Below are positions 44,820-53,589 of a stretch of 64,000 bases of DNA, piece by piece (within the stretch, counting starts at the first letter, position 1; each line of letters starts with the position of its first letter). A program made the translations under genes and the position numbers. Source of the DNA: Acidobacteriota bacterium (GTDB lineage: Bacteria > Acidobacteriota > Terriglobia > UBA7540); contig JAJYLL010000004.1 of NCBI GenBank assembly GCA_021787735.1, positions 30,782-94,781 on the forward strand, in the 5' to 3' direction. The notes beneath the pieces were generated by a model. The model was given only the letters and a program-made list of their open reading frames with translations. It was not told where the DNA came from and did not search any database.

Positions 44820-45701
44820 TCACTTCTGCACAGGCTTCGGTGCTGGGGGCATTTGCAGCAATATCTGCTTAACAGTTTCAAACTCAGGGCTGTCCTTCTT
44901 CCAACCTTTCCTTGGCCCGAGCATAGGAATTTCCTCGTCAACAGCCTTGATGCGATTTCCCGGGTTCGGATGGTCGGAAAAGAACTGGATCGTCCGCTGC
45001 GGATATTTCTGCTCAATGATCTGAAAAAACTGCGCCATGCCATAAGGGTCGTATCCGGCCTGGTAAAGTATGTACGTGCCCACCTCATCCGCCTGGGATT
45101 CTGCGGCGCGCGAGTTGCGCAGTAGAATTGAATTCACCCCAAAGCTCAGACCAACCTGGGCCAGTTGGCTCAAAAGGCTTGAACTCTGGCCAAGCAGTCC
45201 CATCAGAATAGAAAGCGGCGCTTGCGCCAGCATCATTTCCGACGCCTGATGGGTGCCGTGGCGCATCACCACATGGCCTTCCTCATGCGCAAGCACGCCG
45301 GCAATCTGGGCCTCATCCTGTGAGGCTTCAATCGCCCCGCGGTTCACATAAATAAAACCGCCCGGCAGCGCGAAGGCATTGATGTCAGAACTGTTGACTA
45401 CCCGAAACGTCCATGCGTATTGCGTTCCGCTCGATTGATTGGGAGCAAAGGCCGCCAGCCGCTTTCCAAGGTCATTCACATAGCCGACTACGCGTGCGGC
45501 GCGGATTAATGGAACCTGCTTGTTGACTTCCGCGGAGGCGTTCCGGCCCACCTCGACATCCTGGACGGGAGAAAACAGGTTAAAACCTGGTTGAAAATCC
45601 AGCTCCCCGACCGCGTATAGAAGCACGGGTGACAGAACCAGCACAGCCAGCAATGCCAGACCCGCCCATCTGCCTATTCGCTTGATTGCAAAGTCCTTCA
45701 T
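44820..45701 (-). CDS. M48 family metalloprotease
   Basis: Encodes 293 aa. A membrane or signal segment near residues 12-31 (AGLALLAVLVLSPVLLYAVG) is followed by the mature part. The zinc motif HEEGH in VLAHEEGHVVMRHGTHQ (HExxH, near residue 140) and the downstream ESQADEVGTYILYQAGYDP with the third ligand Glu identify an M48 peptidase of the BepA/LoiP-like periplasmic type. FFSDHPNPGNRIKAV is the usual C-terminal block. Probable role in envelope protein quality control. It lacks the C-terminal TPR repeats of BepA. Confidence 0.9.
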   Translation of the reverse strand: MKDFAIKRIGRWAGLALLAVLVLSPVLLYAVGELDFQPGFNLFSPVQDVEVGRNASAEVNKQVPLIRAARVVGYVNDLGKRLAAFAPNQSSGTQYAWTFRVVNSSDINAFALPGGFIYVNRGAIEASQDEAQIAGVLAHEEGHVVMRHGTHQASEMMLAQAPLSILMGLLGQSSSLLSQLAQVGLSFGVNSILLRNSRAAESQADEVGTYILYQAGYDPYGMAQFFQIIEQKYPQRTIQFFSDHPNPGNRIKAVDEEIPMLGPRKGWKKDSPEFETVKQILLQMPPAPKPVQK

Positions 45702-45864
45702 TCAGACCCGTTACACATGGCTCGTCTGCATAAGGCACAAAGCATCCGCCAATTGCAGCACAGCCACTAACGCTAAAAAGCAAACACCTATTGGACGCCC
45801 AAACGACAATAAAAGCACCGACTTATACACGTTGCTCTCTTCTTTTATAGTGCCATTAGATGGT

Positions 45865-47157
45865 TCAGCCCTCAAGGATTCCGGCAAACACTTCCACCCC
45901 GCGATAAAGGGCGTGAGGACCCAATTCCTTTTCGATCCGCTTCAGGCGGTTGTACTTGGCAAGCCGCTCAGACCGCGTGATGGCTCCTATCTTGATGAGC
46001 GAAGCTCCCGTCGCCACAGCGAGATCGGCGATAAAATCGTCCTCGGTCTCACCGGAGCGAGCGCTGATCACCGGTTGATAACCATTGCGGCGCGCATGGC
46101 TCACCACGTCCAGCGCTTCGGTTAATGTTCCGATCTGGTTCATTTTCACCAAAATTGCATTACCGCTGCCTTCCTCGATCCCTCTCTCCAGCCGGTCAAG
46201 ATGAGTCACAAACAGGTCGTCGCCAATCAGCAGACACTGGTCTTCGAGTCTGTCGGTCAGTCTCTTCCATCCTTCCCAGTCTTCCTCGTCGAGTCCGTCT
46301 TCGATTGCAATGATCGGGTAACGACCTGCACAGTTCGCGAGCCTTTCCACCAGATCCTCTGAGCTTAGGTCTTCGTCCGAAATCTGCATGCGGTACGTTC
46401 CGCCCTGAAATAAATGGCTGGCCGCCACGTCCACCGCAATGGCGGCGTCCCGCCCGGGCTCCAGGCCAGCACGTTCCATGGCCTCAACCATCACATCAAA
46501 ACCCGATTCGTTCGTTCTCAACGATGGTGCGTATCCACCCTCATCGGCAACCCCGGCGCTGTAAACGCCACGTTCTTTAAGTACATCTTTGGCCACCCGG
46601 TAAACAGCGTTCACGTCAGAAAGCGCTTCGGAATAGGTTGCCGCCCGCAACGGAATCATCATGAAGTCCTGGAAATCGAAGTTTCCGCCGCCGTGGATGC
46701 CTCCGCTCATGATGTTCACCAGCGGCACAGGCAGTTCATTCGCAGCCGCCCCTCCCAGGTATCGGTAGAGTGGCAACCGAGCTGAATCTGCCGCCGCACG
46801 CGCCACCGCCATTGAAACGCCCAGGATCGCATTCGCGCCAAGGCGCCGCTTGTTCGGGGTCCGGTCAAACCGGATCAGCGTGTCGTCCACCAGAGTCTGG
46901 TCCGACGCCTCCAATCCAACCAGCACCTGCGTGATCTCCCACTCGACGCTCTTGATCGCCATGGTCACGCCCTTCCCGTGGTAACGGTTAAGTTCTCCGT
47001 CACGAAGCTCCTCCGCCTCGTGCGTGCCCGTTGAAGCACCAGCAGGGACTATCGCAACACCTCGTACACCATCTTCAAGTGCCACCTGCACTTCAAGCGT
47101 GGGATTGCCCCGCGAATCGAGCACTTCACGACCATGAATTCCGACGATTCTTGACAT
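45865..47157 (-). CDS. eno: Enolase, non-canonical (active-site His replaced)
   Basis: Encodes 430 aa from ATG 47157 with AGGAG upstream. Enolase interconverts 2-phosphoglycerate and phosphoenolpyruvate. Family blocks are present: GREVLDSRGNPTLEVQV, PAGASTGTHEAEELRDG, LGANAILGVSMAVARAAA, SGGIHGGGNFDFQDFM, VADEGGYAPSL, AIEDGLDEEDW, LIGDDLF, MNQIGTLTEAL and LIKIGAITRSERLAKYNRL. The metal-binding acidic residues and both catalytic lysines appear kept. However, the usual SHRSGETED block reads SARSGETED, with Ala at residue 366 where the active-site His is expected. It may be a divergent enolase or a paralogue. It follows a phosphotransferase gene by 25 nt. Confidence 0.88.
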   Translation of the reverse strand: MSRIVGIHGREVLDSRGNPTLEVQVALEDGVRGVAIVPAGASTGTHEAEELRDGELNRYHGKGVTMAIKSVEWEITQVLVGLEASDQTLVDDTLIRFDRTPNKRRLGANAILGVSMAVARAAADSARLPLYRYLGGAAANELPVPLVNIMSGGIHGGGNFDFQDFMMIPLRAATYSEALSDVNAVYRVAKDVLKERGVYSAGVADEGGYAPSLRTNESGFDVMVEAMERAGLEPGRDAAIAVDVAASHLFQGGTYRMQISDEDLSSEDLVERLANCAGRYPIIAIEDGLDEEDWEGWKRLTDRLEDQCLLIGDDLFVTHLDRLERGIEEGSGNAILVKMNQIGTLTEALDVVSHARRNGYQPVISARSGETEDDFIADLAVATGASLIKIGAITRSERLAKYNRLKRIEKELGPHALYRGVEVFAGILEG

Positions 47158-47182
47158 CTATGCTCCTGTCACTTTGATTAAA

Positions 47183-48196
47183 CTATGCTTCCACTATATT
47201 TCGTCTGACGACTTCAAGCGCTGCTTCAAACTTTGCCGGCCGCTCCGCGAGAAGATGTTTCGCCGCCCTCCGCACCCGGCACTTGACTTCCTCATTGCAG
47301 ATATACTCCACCGGCGACTTCCCGTCCATCCGGGCCAGCATCAGACCGCCGAGATGCCGCACGGTCATGCTCTCAAAATCTACCATCGCCGAGCCCGTGA
47401 GCCCCGCAACAAGCGCCTGCCAAAACGCGCGCGCCGTCTGAAAATAGAGTTCTGCATAGTGCGGCTGATGGAACGACTTCAACATCAGATGGTTCAACAG
47501 AAACCCGGAATCAAACGCCGGGTCACCCCAATGCACCACTTCAAAATCGATGAGGAAGATGCTGTCATCGACCACCAGCATATTTTTCGGGCTGTAATCG
47601 CCATGGACAAGCGCCGTCTGGATCTTCCACGAATCTTCGATAAGTTGTTCCAGTGCTTCTCGTGCATCCGTGTCCCGCGCCGCCGTCGTGCGGTAATAGG
47701 GATCGATCCTCAGTTCGTCAAATACGGTGCGGTCAGCAAACTGTTCCCGGAACGCGGGGGCCTGTTGGCTCGCGGTAATCATGGTAGCAAGCAAACACCC
47801 AGCCGCCTGCGCAACCTCTACCTGGACATGGCCATCCAGCAGAGACTTCTTCCAGACGACCGAACCCACCGGCGCGGCGGTCATCAGGTACAGAAAGTTC
47901 GCGCGATCCACATGGACCACTTGCGGCACGGCGCCGTCCAGGACGGAACCGAGCGACTGGATGGCGGCCGCCTCCCGGAAGATCCGCTCACGCTGCGAGA
48001 CCCAATTGTCTTTCACACGCAGCTTGCCGAGCGATTGCTTGGCCACCCAGCGGATTCCGTGTCCCTCGATCAACGAAACTACGTTTGAAACGCCGCCGCC
48101 AAGCTCCCGGACGGAAAGCGCCGCCGGATCACCGGCCAGACCCTGCCCGGCAAGATAAGCCCCAATAGTATCCGGTGTCAGTCTAAGTTCATCCAT
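47183..48196 (-). CDS. Aminoglycoside/methylthioribose-kinase-like phosphotransferase
   Basis: Encodes 337 aa from ATG 48196; the open frame reaches 48259 but would overlap the zinc-ribbon gene. The kinase-like fold shows LGGGVSNVVSLIEGHG (nucleotide loop), WVAKQSLGKLRVKDNW with the ATP-binding Lys, LVHGDYSPKNMLVVDD with the catalytic Asp near residue 219, and FLIDFEVVHWGDPAFDSGFLL with the metal-binding Asp. The spacing resembles methylthioribose kinase and choline/aminoglycoside kinases. Substrate is unknown. It lies between the zinc-ribbon gene (31 nt) and the unusual enolase gene (25 nt), so these are probably one operon. Confidence 0.8.
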   Translation of the reverse strand: MDELRLTPDTIGAYLAGQGLAGDPAALSVRELGGGVSNVVSLIEGHGIRWVAKQSLGKLRVKDNWVSQRERIFREAAAIQSLGSVLDGAVPQVVHVDRANFLYLMTAAPVGSVVWKKSLLDGHVQVEVAQAAGCLLATMITASQQAPAFREQFADRTVFDELRIDPYYRTTAARDTDAREALEQLIEDSWKIQTALVHGDYSPKNMLVVDDSIFLIDFEVVHWGDPAFDSGFLLNHLMLKSFHQPHYAELYFQTARAFWQALVAGLTGSAMVDFESMTVRHLGGLMLARMDGKSPVEYICNEEVKCRVRRAAKHLLAERPAKFEAALEVVRRNIVEA

Positions 48197-48227
48197 TGCA
48201 ATGAATCTGCAGCCGGAACCGAAGGCG

Positions 48228-48461
48228 TCAAACCCGGTTCCCGGCCTGCCCCATGGCATCCAGGCGCTCCAGCAGGCGATAGTGCGCGCCGCACTTCAGG
48301 CATTCAATTTCGTGGCGTGACCCTGGCCCCTCGATCTCCTTGCTTCCGGAGAGCGATACCAGGCCAAAGTGCCCGTCCGCCGACGCGTAATATTCAAACA
48401 TCATGTTGTTGCACCGCGAGCAGAACTGCCACCGGTGATTTACAAGAGGCGACTCAATCAT
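48228..48461 (-). CDS. Small zinc-ribbon protein
   Basis: Encodes 77 aa from ATG 48461, preceded by GGGGGTAGGG. Two CxxC pairs are present, FCSRCNN near residue 13 and ECLKCGAHY near residue 52, flanking a beta-rich middle (HFGLVSLSG), giving a zinc ribbon. Its ATG overlaps the restored stop of the upstream methyltransferase (ATGA), which supports both this start and the frameshift described there. Function unknown. Confidence 0.7.
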   Translation of the reverse strand: MIESPLVNHRWQFCSRCNNMMFEYYASADGHFGLVSLSGSKEIEGPGSRHEIECLKCGAHYRLLERLDAMGQAGNRV

Positions 48462-48584
48462 TGCCCTACCCCCGCCGCAAAGTGCGCCACAATCAGATCT
48501 GAGCGGAACCCGCCTTGTGAAATCACTTCGCGCAAATCGATCTCCCAACCGTTGGCCGCCAGAACTGCCGCCACGGGCACGCGG
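48458..48584 (-). other. Displaced C-terminal segment of the methyltransferase (other frame)
   Basis: Read in the frame ending at TGA 48460-48458, this stretch gives VPVAAVLAANGWEIDL, then REVISQGGFRSDLIVAHFAA, which is the ending expected for this methyltransferase type. The upstream frame instead ends early at 48523 with a Trp/Arg-rich sequence. A single-base change near the CCC at 48582-48584 would join them. Confidence 0.65.
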
Positions 48585-49074
48585 GCCTGCAGCCTCCTGT
48601 CATCAGCTGCGAGCAACGATAGAGCCACATCCAGATGGCACTCAGCACGCGCGGCTGCCGGGCCACGCTCAGAACAATCCGCCGCCCGCCGGGCTGCAGC
48701 ACGTGAGCAAACTCCTTGAACACGCCGTGAAAATCTCCGTCCATCAACAGGTCGATCATAAAGAGATTGAAGAGAATATCAAACTCCGCGTTGCCGAACG
48801 GCAAAGAAAGCGCGTTCGCCCGGCACAGGTTGCGCCGCTCAATGCCGGTGCTAGCCAACCGCCGCCGCGCGCGAGAAAGCATCGGCGCGGAACGATCAAC
48901 GCCAACGCATCGCTTCAGCCCCGCGGTCTTTACCAGCGTACGGAAGAATTCACCGCCGCCGACTGCAACCTCCAGCACGCGCTCACCTCCGGCAAGGCCG
49001 GCCGTTTCATAGGCTCGGCGTGCAGCGCGGGCCTCGAACATCGCGGACCAGAAACCGTACACCGGTGCCGCCAC
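48523..49074 (-). CDS. Class I SAM-dependent methyltransferase, frameshifted near its C-terminus
   Basis: The open frame gives 183 aa from GTG 49074. A Rossmann-fold methyltransferase is clear: GERVLEVAVGGGEFF (SAM-binding motif I), VGVDRSAPMLSRARRRL, ALSLPFGNAEFDILFNLFMI, and VLQPGGRRIVLSV. After residue about 163 (GGCRP) the chain turns into an unlikely sequence and stops, while the normal ending continues in another frame to 48458. Upstream of the GTG the frame still reads family-like RARLAKFYDV, back to a CTG at 49143 with GGAGG 6-7 nt before it, so the true start may be that rare CTG. Substrate unknown. Confidence 0.75.
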   Translation of the reverse strand: MAAPVYGFWSAMFEARAARRAYETAGLAGGERVLEVAVGGGEFFRTLVKTAGLKRCVGVDRSAPMLSRARRRLASTGIERRNLCRANALSLPFGNAEFDILFNLFMIDLLMDGDFHGVFKEFAHVLQPGGRRIVLSVARQPRVLSAIWMWLYRCSQLMTGGCRPACPWRQFWRPTVGRSICAK

Positions 49075-49209
49075 ATCATAAAACTTTGCCAGCCGAGCGC
49101 GAACGCGGCCAGCTTTTGACGAGCTTTGAAGCGAATTGTTCAGGCGAGACCTCCGCCCTTCGCGATTCTATGGAACTTCGGGGTTGCACGCGGCATCTAA
49201 GATAGCATT

Positions 49210-50226
49210 ATGGAACGGCGAGCACTGATTATCGGCGCGGTTGCAGGCGGTATCGGGCTCCTTGAGTACACCCTTACCACCCGCTGGATGAACGGCATGC
49301 GTGATCCCGCCAGGCTCTCGGTCAAAGCCTACGAGCGATTTGGGAGCCATGCCGCTCTGATGGCCATCACGCCCAATGATGAATTCTACGTCACATCGAA
49401 AGGTGGCACGCCCACCGTTGATCGCGACAACTGGGAGCTCAAGTTTGACGGTCTGGTCAAACATCCCTTCACGCTCAACTACGAGAACCTGTTGAAGCTG
49501 CCGCATATCGAAAAAGTTTACACCCTTGAATGCATATCCGATCCTGTGGGCGGGACGGCGCTTGGCAACGCCAAATGGACCGGCACGCCACTGAAGCCGC
49601 TGCTCGAGCGCGCAACACCTTCCGGGGACGCGGCTCATGCGGCCATCTACGCCGCCGACGGGTTCTCCACCGGGCATACGCTCAAGCGCCTGTGGAACGA
49701 AGAGAATTTTATCGCCTGGCAGATGAACGGCGAAGACCTCCCGCCGGTGCATGGCTATCCAGTCCGCATCTTTATCCCCGGCAAGTTTGGCATGAAGCAG
49801 CCCAAGTGGGTGACGCGCATCGAACTGCTTATGAAGCCGCACATCGGCTATTGGGAAAGCCAAGGATGGTCCGACGAATGTGAGCGATGGGCACACGCAC
49901 GATTTACCGACCTGAAAGACGGGGCCAAAATCTCAGCGCGCAACTTTGAGTTTGTGGGTTACGCCGTCGGCAACCTGGCCGGCATCAAATCCATCGACAT
50001 CAGCTTTGACGACGGCAAGTCGTGGAAGCCCACCGCCATCTTCAGCAACCCGTCGCCCATCACGTGGACCTTCTGGAAATATACCTGGGTCAATCCCAAA
50101 CGCGGCAAGTATCGCGTTCGGGTTCGGGCTGTGGACGGGGCAGGCCGCGTGGAGGGCCGCGAACCGACTTCCAGCTTCCCCAACGGCGCTACAGGCCAGC
50201 AGGTTATCACTGTCACGGTCGTCTGA
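49210..50226 (+). CDS. Sulfite-oxidase-like molybdopterin-dependent oxidoreductase
   Basis: Encodes 338 aa. An N-terminal hydrophobic segment (RRALIIGAVAGGIGLLEYTL) suggests export or anchoring. The molybdopterin-binding domain contains WELKFDGLVKHPFTLNYENL, VYTLECISDP with the Mo-ligating Cys near residue 114, WTGTPLKPLLE and GYPVRIFIPGKFGMKQPKWV. A C-terminal dimerisation-like immunoglobulin domain (IKSIDISFDDGKSWKPTAIF, RVRAVDGAGRVE) follows, as in sulfite oxidase and nitrate reductase family proteins. The electron acceptor is not encoded next to it. Substrate unknown. It is divergent from the methyltransferase gene. Confidence 0.88.
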   Translation: MERRALIIGAVAGGIGLLEYTLTTRWMNGMRDPARLSVKAYERFGSHAALMAITPNDEFYVTSKGGTPTVDRDNWELKFDGLVKHPFTLNYENLLKLPHIEKVYTLECISDPVGGTALGNAKWTGTPLKPLLERATPSGDAAHAAIYAADGFSTGHTLKRLWNEENFIAWQMNGEDLPPVHGYPVRIFIPGKFGMKQPKWVTRIELLMKPHIGYWESQGWSDECERWAHARFTDLKDGAKISARNFEFVGYAVGNLAGIKSIDISFDDGKSWKPTAIFSNPSPITWTFWKYTWVNPKRGKYRVRVRAVDGAGRVEGREPTSSFPNGATGQQVITVTVV

Positions 50227-50254
50227 AAACCGAGGCTACCCCCGCACTCTCAAT

Positions 50255-50404
50255 CTACTTGCCCAGGTACTTCTCCGGTTCCTTGTCGAACTTCATCTTG
50301 CAGCCAGGCGCACAGAAGTAGATGGTCTGGCTCTTGTACTGGCTGGTGGCAGCTGCCTTCTCGGAATCAATTGTCATTTTGCAAACCGGATCAACAACTT
50401 TCAT
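50255..50404 (-). CDS. YHS-domain protein, 49 aa
   Basis: Read directly from the minus strand: ATG at 50404 with AAAGGAG 5 nt upstream, TAG at 50257-50255. The sequence MKVVDPVCKMTIDSEKAAAT, then SQYKSQTIYFCAPGCKMKFD and KEPEKYLGK, is a complete YHS domain with the conserved D-P-V-C-x-M start and FC-x3-C motif. YHS domains bind metals, probably copper or similar, and occur in metal-handling ATPases and small proteins. It is convergent with the molybdoenzyme gene. Confidence 0.88.
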   Translation of the reverse strand: MKVVDPVCKMTIDSEKAAATSQYKSQTIYFCAPGCKMKFDKEPEKYLGK

Positions 50405-50581
50405 GACGCTCCTTTCAACAAGTCAGAATGATTGCTCTTTCAAGCATAGTCGAATGACAGAGGTGAATCCAGCCGTTGCCTTCGGGTCCGCCGTCGGGGA
50501 AAACACGCCAAATGCATCAGAGCGGCAACGGCAAGATGACTGGGGAAGTGGCCAGGCAGAGATATGGCCAAGACAAATGTT

Positions 50582-50656
50582 GGAGCTTTAGCTCCGACCT
50601 CCTGGGAGAACATGAAAAGGGCTGTAATGGCGCAGCCCCGTACCAGATGGTACGGG
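50582..50656 (-). terminator. Three hairpins after the ADOP permease gene
   Basis: GGAGC/GCTCC (50582-50595), GGCTG/CAGCC (50620-50637) and a nearly perfect CCCGTACCA/TGGTACGGG (50637-50656) lie within 75 nt, 60 nt beyond the permease stop. On the minus strand the middle stem is followed by CTTTTC, consistent with a terminator for that gene. No gene is seen in 50405-50715. Confidence 0.5.
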
Positions 50657-50715
50657 ATGAAGCAAACTCGCCGCTACTCTTTTCCAAACCAAACCTCAGC
50701 GTTCACTCAATGGCA

Positions 50716-53436
50716 TCACTCATAACGAAGTGCCACCATGGGATCGATCTTGGCCGCGCGGCGGGCGGGGATGTAGCAGGCCAGCAGTGCCACGGCAATC
50801 AGGATGAGCGAGACGGCAACGAACGTCAGTGGGTCTGTGGGCTTGACTCCATAAAGGAGGCTCGACAGGAAGCGCGTCAACGCTAACGCTCCGGCGATGC
50901 CGATGGCTACGCCAATCAACACCAGCCTGAGCCCTTGGCCAACAACCATCTTCACCACGTCTCCGCGTTCCGCTCCCAGCGCCATGCGGATGCCGATTTC
51001 CCGCTGCCGCTGGGCGACTGAATATGCGAGAAGGCCGTAAATTCCCAGGCAGACCAACAACACGGCTGCGACGCCAAAGAGCGATGCAAGCACGGCGGTT
51101 TCGCGATCACCGGAAATGCTGCTGTGGACCTCTTCGCTGAGAGTATCCGCAAACCCGACAGGCAGCGAAGGATCGATCGACGCCAGAAGTTTCTGAACGG
51201 GCACGACCATGGTTTCGGCCGGCATTCGAGTGCGGACGTAGAGCACAAAAGACTGAGCATGCCGAAGATCGATCAATGGTCCATAGACCGTCGGTCGGAT
51301 CGGTTCTCGCAGAGAGCGGTACTTTGCGTCGTTCACAACGCCGATGATCTGGTCCTGCCCACGAGCTACCTCGCCGACCCTGCCCATTCCGATAAGCTTG
51401 CCGATAGGATCGGCATCTGGAAAAAATTTCCGTGCAAGGGCCAGATTGACGATAACGTTTACGGGGCCATTCCTTTCACTATCTGATTCGTCGCTGGGCG
51501 CAAAGCCTCGTCCGGCCAAAATGCGCATATTCATCGTGCTGAAGTATCCTGGCGACACCGAGTTAATGTCGGCGTTTAGCCACTCGGCGCTTGTTATTCT
51601 TTGACCCGCTGGGGCAAGGCCCGCGACCATTCCGTGTCCCCGCATCACACCGATTTGCGAGGCGGCAACCGAGACAACCCCGGGCATCTCATGCACTCTT
51701 TCGATCATAGTGTTCAACATTTCCGGCGGCACATGCTGGCCCGTCAAATCCTCAGTAAAGGTTACAACGCGGCTTGTATTGAACCCCGGATGGGTATCAG
51801 CCAGTTTCCGCCAGGTGCGCACAAACAATCCTGCCGCGATCAGAAGCGCGACACACAGGGCAGTTTGAACTCCAATCAAAGCCTGGCGTCCACGCAAGCG
51901 TGCGCTGGACCGTGATCCACGAAGGGCGTCGTCCAGATTCGCTCTGGAATGAGTCATTGCGGATGCCAGTCCGAAAGACAGGATCGCCAGAACCGTCAGA
52001 CCCAGTGAAAACAGCAAAACAGATGGATTGATTGAAGCCTTTAGCGAAACGGACACGGGCCATCCCATAAGATCGCGTATTGGAGGAAGTTGTTGGGCTG
52101 CAAGCGGCATGGCTGTTCGCGAGACCGCCAACCCGCCGACGACACCGATTGAGGCAAGGAGCAAACTCTCCGTAAGCATCTGTCGGGCCACGCGCAGGCG
52201 CGTTGCCCCCACCGCCAGCCGTACGGCGATTTCCTGCTGTCGTGCCGCGTTTCTTGCCAGCAGAAGGCCCGCAATGTTCGCACAAACGACCAGGAAAAGA
52301 ATACTGACGGAAGCCATGAGGAGCTTGAATGCATCGCCAAACTGATTGCGAACCGCTGAAACGCCGTGTCCAAGGGGCTCAAGCCAGACAGGATGTTGGA
52401 GTTCCGCTGAAACGACTGGTGACGCAAGCTTCAGGACGTGCTCATAGTAGTCCTTCATCACAGGCCGCCAGATAGCCCGGCTCTCAGCCTGAGCGCTTTC
52501 GCGCTTGACGCCCAATTTCAGACGGGCTGCCAAATCGAATTGCAGAGTGTCAAGGTTTTTTGACGCTTTGGCATTGCCGGACCATAAGGCAGGGTAGGCA
52601 CGCATCGGTATCCACAAATCGGGCGCCGTGTCGAGACTCAGCCCGCCAAACCCGCTGGGCATAACGCCGACGACTTCAAAATGCTGTCTATTGACGACGA
52701 TGACTTGTCCCTTTATAGCTTCCGGATCACCCGCAAAGCGCCGCCTCCAGAAGCCGTAACTCAGCACGGCAGGCGGGGAGCCGAGTTTCTCGGTTGTGTC
52801 GGCTGGCATCAGCGCATGGCCATATAGAGCCGGAACTCCCAGCGCCCTGAAAAAGTTCGGCGTTACGGCTCTCAGTACAATCGCTTCCGCAGGTGCGGGC
52901 TCCGTCATGGCGAAATGATAGTTCTCGCCAACTTCACCAAACACTGAATCGAACGTTTTGGAATGATCGCGCAAGGCGCGGACATAGGCCAGAGGAAAGT
53001 AGCTGCGATCTCCGATCTTAGTATGCTGGACGAATTGCACCAGTTCGCCGGGTTGCCACACCGGCAGCGGCCTCAAAAAAACAGCGTCGAACAAACTGAA
53101 TATGACTGTGCTTGCTCCAATGCCGAGGGCAAGTGTAAGAACGGCAACGACGGTGAAGCCGGGATTTCGGCGGAGCTGGCGGAGGCCGTAGCGGAGGTCC
53201 TGGCCGAGTTCCGTAATGAACCGCACCCCCCAACTTTCCCGGCATTCTTCTTTCACCTGCTCGACACCCCCAAATTCCAGCCGTGCTCGCCTTGCTGCCT
53301 CTTGCGGAGACATCCCTGCCTGGACGTATTTCTCTGCCTGCTGCTCGATATGCGCACGCAGTTCCGCGTCCATCTCTGTTTCCATGGAACTGCGCCGGAA
53401 CAAAGCTCGTAAGCGGCACATGAGATTGCTGACCAT
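50716..53436 (-). CDS. ADOP-family ABC transporter permease (MacB/FtsX type)
   Basis: Encodes 906 aa. The cytosolic N-terminus ([37 protein letters not shown]) is the extension typical of acidobacterial duplicated-orphan permeases. It is followed by [28 protein letters not shown] (first membrane helix), a MacB-like periplasmic domain, an FtsX core near residues 400-440, a second periplasmic domain, and the C-terminal FtsX core ([29 protein letters not shown]) ending PMVALRYE. No ATPase is encoded beside it, as is usual for the family. PadR and TlpA genes lie upstream on the same strand. Probably moves lipids, peptides or drugs, or transmits stress signals. Confidence 0.9.
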   Translation of the reverse strand: MVSNLMCRLRALFRRSSMETEMDAELRAHIEQQAEKYVQAGMSPQEAARRARLEFGGVEQVKEECRESWGVRFITELGQDLRYGLRQLRRNPGFTVVAVLTLALGIGASTVIFSLFDAVFLRPLPVWQPGELVQFVQHTKIGDRSYFPLAYVRALRDHSKTFDSVFGEVGENYHFAMTEPAPAEAIVLRAVTPNFFRALGVPALYGHALMPADTTEKLGSPPAVLSYGFWRRRFAGDPEAIKGQVIVVNRQHFEVVGVMPSGFGGLSLDTAPDLWIPMRAYPALWSGNAKASKNLDTLQFDLAARLKLGVKRESAQAESRAIWRPVMKDYYEHVLKLASPVVSAELQHPVWLEPLGHGVSAVRNQFGDAFKLLMASVSILFLVVCANIAGLLLARNAARQQEIAVRLAVGATRLRVARQMLTESLLLASIGVVGGLAVSRTAMPLAAQQLPPIRDLMGWPVSVSLKASINPSVLLFSLGLTVLAILSFGLASAMTHSRANLDDALRGSRSSARLRGRQALIGVQTALCVALLIAAGLFVRTWRKLADTHPGFNTSRVVTFTEDLTGQHVPPEMLNTMIERVHEMPGVVSVAASQIGVMRGHGMVAGLAPAGQRITSAEWLNADINSVSPGYFSTMNMRILAGRGFAPSDESDSERNGPVNVIVNLALARKFFPDADPIGKLIGMGRVGEVARGQDQIIGVVNDAKYRSLREPIRPTVYGPLIDLRHAQSFVLYVRTRMPAETMVVPVQKLLASIDPSLPVGFADTLSEEVHSSISGDRETAVLASLFGVAAVLLVCLGIYGLLAYSVAQRQREIGIRMALGAERGDVVKMVVGQGLRLVLIGVAIGIAGALALTRFLSSLLYGVKPTDPLTFVAVSLILIAVALLACYIPARRAAKIDPMVALRYE

Positions 53437-53474
53437 GGTCTACATCCATTCAGCTTCAATAACTATCCCAAACT

Positions 53475-53520
53475 TCATTCATAGCGCAGCGCCACCGTGG
53501 GATCGACTCCGGCCGGCTGC
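53475..53520 (-). pseudogene. Remnant of a second ADOP permease (C-terminal tail only)
   Basis: On the minus strand the stretch ending at TGA 53477-53475 reads PAGVDPTVALRYE, nearly the same as the end of the intact permease ([17 protein letters not shown]). It sits 39 nt upstream of that gene's start. No further permease sequence is seen before it. This is the footprint of a deleted or recombined neighbouring copy. Confidence 0.7.
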
Positions 53521-53589
53521 TGCAAAGAACGAAGTGAGAAGCGGCCTGCGGGCGACGGCGCAGATGAACTGACCGCGCTCCATGTGGCT

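Noticed and set aside
47174..48088. A 304-codon plus-strand frame opposite the phosphotransferase gene
   Set aside because: Antisense shadow rich in Arg, His and Gln; the minus-strand kinase motifs are clear.
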